In this document: positions 1-29,000 of the stretch, one piece after another
How positions within the stretch are numbered: position 1 is the first letter of the stretch
How the letters are laid out: each line of letters starts with the position of its first letter
NCBI RefSeq assembly: GCF_036711975.1
Contig: NC_091975.1
Location: 6,946,501 to 7,010,500 of the forward strand
DNA length: 64,000 nucleotides
Direction: 5' to 3'
From: Onthophagus taurus
Lineage: Eukaryota > Arthropoda > Insecta > Coleoptera > Scarabaeidae
Position numbers and translations under genes: made by a program
Notes under the pieces: model-generated
Databases searched by the model: none
What the model saw: only the letters and a program-made list of their open reading frames with translations
What the model was told of the DNA's origin: nothing

Positions 1-184
1 CTTGTGTTGATAAGAAATAATTTTTATCACAGAACACGTGCTTGGTCAGTCCTTACGTTTTATGATTATACAGCTGTTTCTGTAAGTCGTGGTATAAATT
101 TAATCACTAAAACTAGAGACAAAATGATGACGAAATGATTAGTTTGATTTTGTAAAAGTACAAACAACTGGTTTCTATTTTATA

Positions 185-3100
185 CAGAGTGTTTCGGTGA
201 CTCGGGGAACAAATGTAACCTAGTATACTAGAGTGAAAATGATGACGATTCATGTGAAAAAAGTTAGTAAAAGTCCTTAAATTGCAAAGATACAGGCCAT
301 CAACGTTATGAAATTTTAACACAATTTTCTAAATATTTTAAACACTATTTATGGTAAAGCGTTGAAATGTAGTACAGTGTAAACTAATATCACGTAAAAT
401 CATTAGGCAATTTTTGAGTTGGATCGGTACGCGGGAACAGTGCTATACTGGATGTTCCTAAACTTTGTTTGCTCAGAACTTTTTTATTCTGTCATAACCC
501 TACATTTATTTTTGCAGTTTCTAATAGTAAATTTAGTTTAGAATCTTTTATCACTCTTAGAGAATATTGATAAAAACCACCGTTTTTCACCGTGCAGTCC
601 AATGCTCTTAACGAACATTAATACCTTGCTCGGCGAAAGGTCATTCAGATCTTTTGAGGAGATAAACTGCGACCCAAAAATCGAGAATCTGGTACGGTTA
701 ACGGCAGGGCAGTGGCATAAAACATGCTCAACCGTCTCTGCTTCCTCCGCACATAGTCGGCATTCAACATCGTCGGCTAAACCCAACAAGTTGAGGTGTG
801 CTTTTAATCGGCAGTGCCCAGTAAAAACACCCATTAGAACTTTTATGCTACTACGGGCAAGTCCTAAAATATTCCCGGGTTTGACAGTGGCGATGTTAAT
901 AAACACTTTAGCATGTCTCATTCCAGGAGAACTGGTCCACAGTAGGCGAAGTCTCTCTTCAGCCCACAGTCCAATCCTATATTTGGCCATCGCAAATGAT
1001 ACACCAACTGCTGGTTCCGGTCCCACAAACGCTTCAGCGCTGCCATCTCGTGCGAAGCTTATCTGCCGCTTCATTGCCAGCAACCCCAGAGTGACCCGGG
1101 ACCCAGATCAGAGAGACTCTGTTATCACAACTCAGTGTGTTTAATGTTCTCTTACAATCATTAACCAGAGCCGACACCGTTTTCACGGCTTGCAGCGCCT
1201 GGAGAGCGGCTTGACTGTCTGAGAAAATTCGTACTGTCATGTTGTTCACCCCTCTTTCAAGAAGGATTTTAGTACCCATGTCAATAGCAAATACGTCCGC
1301 CTGGAATACAGTACAGTACGTACCCAGGCTGTAGGCTTGCTTAAGTGTCTGGCAGTATACTCCTGCTCCTACCCCTTCAGGCGTTTTTGATCCATCTGTG
1401 TGCAAGCAAATGTCTGCCCGAACCAGAGAATTTTCATTTTCGATCCAGGACTGCCGCTCAGGCAGTACAATCTGGTATCGAGCATTAATCACTGATAGTG
1501 ATACCGCCAAATCTGACGGCATTGATAGCACAGTATCAGTGCTTATAATGTCTTCCGCAGCCCATTGGTAGGACATGTCGGAACAGTTTTGAGCATATTG
1601 CTTAAATCTGTAAATGGTTGTTCTAGCCACTTTCTCTATATGCAAATGCAGAGGAGATAGGCCAAGCAGAACCTCCATTGCTAGAGTTGGCGTTGTGCCT
1701 ATCGCACCAGAGATTGCCAATCCAGCTTCTCGTTGAATTCGTGAAAGTTTACTGATAACTGAAGTCTGTCGGACTTTCCTATACCAGGCTGCTGCTCCGT
1801 ATGTGATCATAGGTCTAACCACAGTCACATAGAGCCAGTACAGTCTTTCAGGGGTAAGACCCCAATTTTTTCCACAAAGACTGCGACAAGTCCACAAGGA
1901 TAGTCTAGCTTTGTGCAAAACTCCCTGCAAATGTCCATTCCATGACAGGGTTTTGTCTAGGATTACTCCTAGATATTTGACTTCCTTTGAGAAAGGAATT
2001 TCTTCACTTTGGATAGTTGGGCGGATTAGTCCATCCAACTTTCGCTTCCTGGTGAAGGGCACAACAATTGTCTTTTGCGAGTTTATTGAGAGGTTCTCTC
2101 CCTTACACCAAGCGCAAATGGTATCTAGGGTCACCTGGAGGACTTTAGATATCCTCGGCAAACAGGTTCCTTTGACCATAACGACAATGTCATCAGCATA
2201 AGCTTGTATTTCCACACCAACGGCTTCGACTATCGCAATCAGATCGTCAACTAGGAGGGACCAAAGCAGGGGAGATAACACCCCTCCCTGCGGACAGCCA
2301 CCTTCCGGCCTGAAGCGTATCGTATCACCGTGGAGTGAAGTAGAAACTATTCTACTATCTAGCATATTGCGGACCCAACCCATTCCCCTGTCAAGAGCAG
2401 CTCTTTCAAGAGATTGTGGTATTGCGTTGTTGAACGCTCCCTCTATATCCAGAAACGCACAAACCAAGATTTCTTTATCCTGCAGCGTCCTGGATACTCT
2501 ACCAACTAAGTTGTGTAGAGCCAATTCTGCTGATTTTCCCGCTTGATAAGCATACTGGTGGCGACTCAGTGGACCAGATACCAATGGCACCGTACGGATA
2601 TACCGTTCCAGAACTTTTTCAAGGGTTTTCAGCAGAAATAACGTTAGGCTGATGGGTCGAAAGGCAACACTAACAGGAATAATAAAAACATACATAAAAT
2701 AACAAGACAAGTAATAAAAAATACTAAAGAAAATGTTCAAAAACTTAGATTTCTTTTTTGTTTTAGTGCTATTAATGAAATCGGAACCCAACATTTTTGC
2801 ATTTAACACGAAAACGGTGACTTTTATCAATATTATCTAAGAGTAATAAAAGTTTCTAAATTAAATTTGCTATTAGAAACTGCAAACATAAATGTACGGT
2901 TATGATAGAATAAAAAAGTTCTGAACAAACAAACTTTAGGAACATCCTGTATAGCATTGTTCCCGATGACCGATCCAATTCATAAATTGCCTAACGATTT
3001 TACATGACATTGATTTACACTGTACCAAATTTCAACGCTTTACTGTAAATAGTGTTGAGATACTTGGAAAAATGTGTTAAAATTTCCTAACTTTTATGGC

Positions 3101-3212
3101 CTGTATCTTTGAAATTTGAAGACTTTTACTATTTTTTTTTTACATGAATCGTCATAATTTTCACTATAGTATATACGGTTAAATTTGTTCCCCGAGTCAC
3201 CGAAACACCCTG
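185..3212. mobile_element. Long-inverted-repeat (foldback) element enclosing a LINE segment
   Basis: The ends are inverted copies of each other: the left end reads CAGAGTGTTTCGGTGACTCG and the right end is its complement with one mismatch (CAGGGTG...). The arms extend about 395 bp inward (185-580 and 2816-3212) and are clearly alignable along their whole length. Each end abuts TA (183-184 and 3213-3214), the target duplication of Tc1/mariner-type elements. No DDE transposase is visible; the 2.2-kb centre is a LINE reverse transcriptase-RNase H segment on the minus strand. Either a LINE inserted into a palindromic MITE, or the element is a composite. Confidence 0.8.
538..2700 (-). pseudogene. 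LINE ORF2 fragment: reverse transcriptase, RNase H, C-terminal zinc knuckle
   Basis: Minus-strand coding begins around 2680 with the RT motif FRPISLTLFLLKTLEK, so the endonuclease and 5' part are missing. Then come GGCPQGGVLSPLLW, the catalytic box QAYADDIVV, and an RNase H domain with TDGSKT and WVPGHSGVAGNEAAD. A frameshift near 1055 separates this 598-codon frame from the C-terminal frame (538-1083), which carries the Cys/His knuckle CRLCAEEAETVEHVLCHCP. RT plus RNase H plus this knuckle fits the I/LOA/Outcast side of the non-LTR retrotransposons. The leader upstream of residue 55 or so is low-complexity translation of flanking DNA. The element cannot be active: it is 5'-truncated and frameshifted. 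It lies wholly within the foldback element. Confidence 0.85.
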
Positions 3213-3221
3213 TATGATAAC

Positions 3222-3770
3222 TAACTTCAGGTTTAACATGTCAACCTCAATTTTGACATATTTGTAATCTTCATTAAAAATCCTGTAAAATGAGTACAAA
3301 CACGACATATTTATCATCAATATTAATGAAGTTATGGTCAACTTCCGGTTAAGAATGTCAACGTCAAGTTTGACATGTTTTTAATAGTCAAGAAAAATCC
3401 TTTAAAATGAGTTCATTTGTCACAAAAACAAAAATATAATAAAAAAAAATCAAAAATTAAAGTTGGTATTAATATTTAAAAATTAAATTGCTATCCTCAT
3501 TGTTGCTAACTTCGGGTTTAATGTTTTTTTATTGTAACTTTTTTGTTTTTTGAGATAAGTGCGTCATCTTTGGACTCATTTTAAAGGGTTTTTAATGAAG
3601 ATGACAAATATGTCAAAATTGACGTTTCAAACCGGAAGTAATTGTATTTCCATTAATATTAAAGTTAAATATGTCGAGTTTGGACTCATTTTAAAGGATT
3701 TTTTATGAAGTTGACAAATATGTCAAAATTCTTTCTAAAAATGACAAAATGTTGCTTAGTCAAGTGATGT
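3222..3770. repeat. Imperfect inverted repeat (MITE-like), intergenic
   Basis: The segment 3230-3420 (AACTTC-GG-TTTAACATGTC motifs with TTGACATATTTG and TTTTAAAATGAG) recurs in inverted, diverged form at 3570-3760 (CATTTTAAAGG, GACAAATATGTCAAAATT). It lies directly beside the foldback element and 5' of Efa6 exon 1. No coding capacity is visible. Confidence 0.55.
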
Positions 3771-3884
3771 TCCAATTGTAGGTTTCTTCTCGGTTTAGTT
3801 AATATATATTGTATGAAGAGTGTGTTTCATGTTTTTAGCAAAAACCGTAGAAATTGAACAAATACTAATAAAACAATATCGGTG

Positions 3885-21543
<17,659 letters not shown>

Positions 21544-24529
21544 CGCGTTCTTGGCGTCTTCTCGGCATGTGTGCTTTAAAAGAAACAATAACACGTATTA
21601 GATTTTAAATTATTCAAAAAAATCGAACAAAAAGAATACGGAAAATTATTTCTTATTTTGGTTTTGGGGTTATTAATATTTGAAGGGTGCTAATTTCTTT
21701 TCCTTTTTAATGCTCTCTCTGTATGCTATTTACAATTTTTTTATGTTGGTAGCTGTTTGATTGACCTTTGAACTTGGTGGAGATCGTTGATGCTAATTTA
21801 TCCGCTTATTGTGATCACATAATTGGGACGTTTGTACTTATATTTATTAACTATTTACGCTTTTCTTTTTGAAATATCTTTTTTTATTTAGATAAAATAC
21901 TTTTCGTTCTTTCAGTATTAATGAAGGCATTTTTAAGTACTTTTTATTTTGAAAATAATTGAAAGAAAAACGGTAGTGTAGCTATATTCGACGAAAAAGC
22001 TAATAATCAAACAAGAATTATTAGAACAATTAGGAAAAACTAAATAAATAAATACATTTTGAAGTAATAGAAGAAATTTCATCCAAAATGGCCCAGAAAT
22101 ATATAATTTTTTTAGTATTTATAGCTACATCACTAAAAAGGAATGATGATTTGACGAAAAATAATAAAGGTTTAATTTCCTTTTTGTTATTTAGTGCCTA
22201 AGAGTGTAAATTAATTTCTGTACATATCCATTTTAATACTTGTAAAAAAAATATTTAGTAATATCCCTTTCAAACGGAAATTTTCTGGTTAAACTTAAAC
22301 ATGTAGATGTAGATGGGGGGCTGTGAGCGATATTTTCTTTAAAAAACCAACCCCAAAATCTATTTAATATTGAAATTTAAAAATAAATAAAAACAAACTA
22401 AGATTAAACAAACAATAACGTTCTAATCTTAATTACAAATTGATTAATTATTGTTATTTAGCATTGCAGTTGAAAGAAATTAAAAAAAAATAAAAGGGGG
22501 AAAAACAAAATGAAAAAATGAAAACTAATAAAAGTAAAACTTTGAATTTCCATTTTATAGGTTTACAGCTATCTCAGTTCATATAAAATACTTTCCGAAA
22601 TACGAGCCCTTAAGAGGTGATAACTGACACAGGTTTGTGTTGTACCATTTAAAACCGCTATAATTAATATTATTATTATTATTACAAAGTGAGAATTGAC
22701 ACCAAAAACCCATTTTTTTCTCATTAACCTTAAAAAATTAATAATTAAAAAAAATAATAAATGAAAAAATAAAACCCTCAGCTTACACTTAACACCAAAA
22801 TACGTTTCACGTTTTAACGTTTGTTTTTAACGTTTTAATAAAGGCTATTTTTGCCAAAATATGATTTTTTCTTTTCATATGCTTAACTGCTTTATAACTT
22901 TATTTCTCCCACCCCCCCAGAAAAATTATTAAAAGAAATCCCTAAATCATTTCTTTTTGGTTATGTTAAATTCAATAGTTTTTAAATATTTATTAGAAGT
23001 GTCGTGTAAAAATAGATATGGGGAACTTCTGATTATAAATATCGATTATATCTACTCTCATTTTTCCTGAAACCTCTCTTCTCCTCCCATAACTTCTCTC
23101 TAGTATAACTATAAAGTTAGCATCTAAATTGCTTGGCCAAACTTCACCAACGTTAAGTATCAAGCAAAACTAAATGTTATACATCTCTAGTCTTTGATAC
23201 ATTTAATATTTTATGATAAATGATCTCAATGCTAATATTCCAGGTTATGTGATAGCGAAGTTAGTCTTGGAATAATAACCAGAACTTAAAGAAATATCCT
23301 ATTGGTGCTAACTTAATGTTAAACACAAATCGTTTTCAAATTTTTAGGTCCATATCTGCCCCAATAATCTAGTTGTCTTTTTAACTCTTTTAGCTCTCCC
23401 CTTCTATTCCCATTTCATTGCCAACCAGGAGTAATTCGTTTTATGTTTGAACATAAATATATTAATAGCCATTTTATTTTAAATTTGAATTTAACATAAT
23501 AAAAAAAGACCACTTTAGATTATTATTACACTTATTTACACTTGTTTCATTATTATAAATTTAATAATATATTTTTTACAATTTATAAATTAATTAAAAA
23601 GTAATAATAGTGTTTTAAGAAAAACAGTTTTATAATAAAAGTGATTAATTCAAAATTTCTTTTTAATACAAAAAAAAACTATACTTACAGTAAGTAAACT
23701 GTTTTTATCTCTTCCGTTTTTATTTTATTTTTAACTTTTTCTCTTTGATTCTTTAAAAAATTTCATTATGTAGTAAATTTGGGCTTTATCCTTAACTTTT
23801 TGCTTGAATCCCGTTTTTTGGACGATGCTTTTTGTAATATAGTGTAAAAAATATATTAACAATTTCGCATGAAATGAAAATTATAATTAATTAAGAAGAT
23901 GCACGTTTATCTTAATCTTTAAATCGTTCACAAATTCGCTTTGCTTTAAACATAATTTAATAATTATTTTTTGTTTAAGAATGATTTATTTGCTTACAAA
24001 ATATAACGTTAAATTGTTTTATTTAACTTTTGTTCTCTTTTTATTTAAAAAATATTTAGGCAGACGACGGACTAATGAAGAATAAAAAATAAGATATATA
24101 AAAAGGGCGGATGTCTCGTGCAATAGGAATCGATGAATTCAAAAGGAAAAGAAGATAAATAATAATAGAAAAAATCAAGTTGAAGTAATTCTTTTCGAAC
24201 AAAAATAATATCATCCCTTCATAACATTCAATTTTTAAACAAGAAACAAAGTTGATTCGTTCTATTTACCAAAGAAATTAGTTTATCAAATTTACTAAGC
24301 TGGATAATGTTTAAATGCGAACGAACGACACCCATTATATATAATTATATAATTATTTTTTATATAGATACGATTATTATAATTGCTTTTTCGCCGCTAC
24401 ATTTCCATCTATTTTTTAATGTATATAACGTGCTTTAATTGTATTTTTTATTTCATCTGTGAAATATATTTTATTTTGAAACCAACGATTTTTTTTTAAC
24501 CAAAATTAATGCAATATTTACAAAAATAG
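21544..24529. other. Efa6 3' UTR and downstream AT-rich intergenic DNA
   Basis: No open frame of note follows the Efa6 stop. AATAAA-type signals occur repeatedly (for example about 22042 and 22160), so the polyadenylation site cannot be fixed. Short ATT runs occur near 22668. I see no inverted repeats, RNA genes or tandem arrays here. Confidence 0.4.
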
Positions 24530-24873
24530 GTTTACCAGGAAAAGAGTTAGATGAAATAAAAACAAATTCTATTGAAAGGGACATAGAGATATGTGATGAA
24601 ATACTCATTTACAATAGAATTTGAAAATTGGTATGTATTTATTACTTGTGTTGTTTTGGCAAATACTAGGAATATATATGAAAGATTTAAAAAATTGTTC
24701 TTTTCTTACTTTTTTATAAATATAGGGAATTTATATAGGGGACATCAACACTTTTGCATAGGAGTAATAAGAAATTGGAAGAACAGTTAGCAGATCTAAA
24801 AAAGGAGTTTGAAGAGTTTAAAAATAATAAAGGAAGATATTTAGCTCCTAAGGTAAGCCAATAACTACTCCAT
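24530..24873 (+). other. Possible small coding exons with coiled-coil character, unrecognised
   Basis: After a plausible acceptor (CAAAAATAG) an open stretch at 24530-24620 reads LPGKELDEIKTNSIERDIE. A second stretch from about 24738, after an acceptor-like TTATATAG, reads RSNKKLEEQLADLKKEFEEF and ends at AAG|GTAAGC (24873). The heptad-like charge pattern suggests a coiled coil. I could not find a splice junction joining the two in phase, and do not recognise a family. They could be exons of a small gene or a decayed fragment between Efa6 and POLQ. Confidence 0.22.
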
Positions 24874-24874
24874 C

Positions 24875-26096
24875 ACCAGGAATTAGTGGATTTAAAAGAT
24901 ACCAATGGAGAATGAAATCTATCAATAAGCACAAAGTATTTAAAGTAAGTAGTATTTAAATAAACAATGTGATGCTGGTGGTGATAGAGCATAAGATTTT
25001 TCTATATGGTTTAATATTTTACTGTATTTTACTTTTGTAACAATAATGAATAAAAAATTAAAGTATTTTGTTTTTTTAATTGAAAAAGTGTTCATTAATA
25101 ACTACAGTTAACTAAAATTAACTAAGAATTCGTTTTAAAGTTGCAAATCCACAAGTGCGGTAATCTATAGAATACCACCTCGAAATTTCGAACGGTATTT
25201 ATGAATAATATTTTCTATTACCACATCTACCACCATGTACATAAAATATGCTTACAACGTCATTTTGCGGTTACCAAATGATTTCTCTTTGAAATTATCT
25301 TAAAAATAGATTAAATAATACGTTATTAACATTATTAAGTAAATAAATAATAAAAATATACGGATAAATAGACAAAAACATATACAGTTATTTTTTATTT
25401 TTGGCACGGTTGGCACCAACCCCAGGGATATTTGATAGGAGACTTATCGAAATCCCACCGTAAGATGGCATTAACGTCTATACTGAAATAATTTAATTAA
25501 ACTTACAATTTTATTATTAATAGCGGAAATAATGAAAAACAGCAATAACAATTATTACCAGTATCATTCTTTTAAATTAAAAAGTATAGATACCAATTCG
25601 TGTTATATTTTTAAATTTGCCGCTAACTTCAACTTAGTTGAAGTTTTTTCTGAATGACAGATGAAAACGTCATTTTAAAGTGATTTTTCGGTAAGAGTAT
25701 TATAAAGTAATAATGGTATGATTAAATATTTAGATTATAATTAACATTATAACTTTGTTTCAACTAACGTTATAATTGGTTGGAAGCTCGTCAGATGCAA
25801 TTTCACACGTCATATGATGCAGTGATATTCAAATGTGGTGGCATTATTTGACAGGTGTAATTGCATTTGAGGAATTCCCAATTAGTTCGGAACGGTACTT
25901 TCCACAAACAGTTAATCTCTGGTTGGAGCTTTTATATATAAACCCAATCTAACCTGTATTCTAGTGGTTCGGTTCTTAGTTGAATAATTCCAAAATATCC
26001 CTAACAGATGGCGCCACATGCGTTCAAAATTTAAAGTTTGATTTTGTATGGTTGGCATTATAGAAAATAACCTCAAAAAGAACTGTCAAAACAATT
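24875..26096. other. Intergenic AT-rich DNA upstream of POLQ
   Basis: No open frame, array or inverted repeat that I can support. It should contain the POLQ promoter and 5' UTR, but no core promoter element is distinctive. Confidence 0.4.
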
Positions 26097-29000
26097 ATGA
26101 ACGTTAAGTTTGAGTTTAATGATACTTTCGACAATTTTTCGCTTCCCAACACATTTAAACCTAATAAGGTGTTAGAAAATGTTAAAATTGCTGAAAAGAC
26201 ATTAATCGATAAAAATGAGAAAGAAGATATTGGAATTATTTCGTTCGACGACAGCGATTTTTTGAATGTTTCATTAACAAGTTTACTTGAAGAGATAAAT
26301 CTCGAAGATCAAGTGAAAATTGATAACAAAGAAATTGTTTTAAATAAAAATGTGAGTAATTTTATAATTAATAACAAAGGCTGTGATAAAATCAATAATA
26401 AAGAAAGTGATTCATGGGAAAAAGTAGAAAATAATTTAGAAACACGTAATTTTAACGAAAAATCTACTTATAATTATAATATACAAAGCGATAGGAACAC
26501 AATTAATTATAACAAATTGAATAATTCGAAAGATCTTTTTGATTGGTCGGACGATAATTTTTTAAATGAATCTAATGGTATTGATAAAAATAATTTAATG
26601 GTAACAAATAATTGCAACAAAGAAAATAAATCAAATAATCTAGATGGTGAGTTATCTGAATGGAATCTTTTTGAAATTGACGAAAAAAATAAATCAAAAA
26701 AGGATAAAATTCATCAATTAGAATCATTAAATGATGAAGAAAAAAGTGAATCTTATTTTGGAAGTCATTTAACCTGTAATTTATCAGATTGGAATATCCC
26801 AGACATGATTCTTCAAAAATATTCCAAAAACAACGTTAAAACAATGTTCGATTGGCAATTAAAATGCTTAAATAACCCAAAAATTTTATTAAACAATAAA
26901 AATTTGGTTTATTCCGCCCCAACATCAGCAGGAAAAACTTTAGTAGCGGAAATTTTAGCCATTAAAACCTTAATAGAACGCAAAAAGAAAGTGATTTTTG
27001 TTTTACCATTTGTATCGGTTGTTAGAGAGAAAATGTTTCATTTTCAAGACTTATTAAGTACAAGTGGAATACGAGTTGATGGTTTTATGGGGTCTTATCA
27101 TCCACCTGGAGGGTTTAAATCGGTTCAATTAGCGATTTGTACCATAGAAAAAGCTAATAGTTTGATTAATCGATTGTTAGAAGAGAATGAATTAGATGAA
27201 ATTGGGGCGGTTATTATTGATGAAATGCATTTATTGGGGGATCCAAGTCGAGGTTATCTTTTAGAATTACTCTTAACGAAATTAAAATATATGATTAAAA
27301 AAAATAATTCGCTTAATATACAAATAATTGGGATGTCGGCTACTTTACCAAATTTAGATTTATTAGCGAATTGGTTAAACGCCGAATTATTTACAACCGA
27401 TTTTAGACCAATACCTTTATTCGAATGGTGTCATGTAAACGGGGAAATTTATGATAATAATTTTAAATTAATCAGGAAAATTGAGCCGGTTAAAGAGTTA
27501 GATAAAGATGTCGATAATATTTTACAGCTTTCTTTGGAAACTATTAAATCGTCTTGTTCAGTTTTGATTTTTTGCCCTACAAAAAATTGGTGTGAAAGTT
27601 TATCACAACAATTATCGGTGGCTTTTTGGAAATTAGGAACGAACGAAAACGATTTAGGAAAAATTTTACGCTCAGAATTAAACGTCGATTTAATTAAAGA
27701 AGTTTTTGAGCAACTCAAACGTTGTCCGGTCGGTTTAGATAAAATTTTAGCAAAAACCGTCGCTTTTGGAGTCGCGTTTCACCATGCGGGCTTAACAATG
27801 GACGAAAGGGATATTATTGAGGGTGGTTTTCGTTCGGGTGCAATCAGAGTTTTGGTGGCAACCTTAACTTTATCTTCAGGGGTTAATTTACCCGCTCAAC
27901 GAGTTATTATTCGTACCCCTAATTTTTGTGGGAAACCTTTAGACACTTTGACGTATCGCCAAATGATTGGGAGAGCTGGGAGAATGGGGAAAGATTCTTC
28001 GGGGGAGAGTTTATTGATTTGTCAAAAAAATGATTACAACATCGCTAAAGAATTAACCTCCGCTAATTTAGAACCCGTCCGAAGCTGCCTTCAATCGGGA
28101 AAATTAAAACGCGCCATTTTAGAGGTTATAGCGAGCGGTGTTGCGAATACTTTCGAAGATGTTAATTTATTTACAAGTTGTACTCTTTTAAATGATCTAA
28201 ATTTAATCGATGAAGCAATCGAATTTTTGAAACGCAACGAATTTATTCGTTTACAAACTGTGGAGGAAAATAAATTAAAATACGTCGCGACTCATTTGGG
28301 GAAAGCTTGTTTATCGTCGTCTTTACCACCAGAGGAGGGGTTAATTTTATTCGGCGAATTAGAAAAAGCTCGGCGATGTTTCGTTTTAGAAACTGAATTG
28401 CATCTAATATACTTAGTAACGCCGTATTCTTGTTGTAATTTATCTATTAATTGGATGTTTTATTTAAATCTTTGGGAGAAACTCCCCGCGAGTATGAAAC
28501 GAGTCGGCGAATTAGTCGGGATTAGAGAATCGTTCATTTTTAACGCATCCCAAGGAAAGATCCAATCCGAACAAAAATTACAAATACATAAACGTTTTTA
28601 CACCGCCCTCGCCCTTCAAGATCTCGTTAACGAAGTCCCGTTAAATAAAGTTGCGTTAAAATTTAATTGTTGTAGAGGTTTACTTCAATCCTTACAACAA
28701 TCCGCTTCGACATTTTCCGGTATGGTTACAGCATTTTGCAAACAACTCGGTTGGACAAGCGTTGAGTTATTAATCTCACAATTTCAAGATCGATTACATT
28801 TCGGGGTTAATCGAGACATTTTAGATTTAATGAAGCTACCGATTATGAACGGGCCAAGAGCTAGAACTTTATTTAACTCCGGCATTGAAAATTTATTAAT
28901 ATTAGCCTCATCGACCGTTGAAACGATCGAAAATATTTTACACAAAGTAATGCCATTTGAAAGCGAAAAGGAACGCGAAGGGGAAAGCAAATTCGACGTT

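Noticed and set aside
602..1144. 180-codon plus-strand open frame
   Set aside because: It is antisense to the LINE RNase H/C-terminal region, which has real motifs on the other strand.
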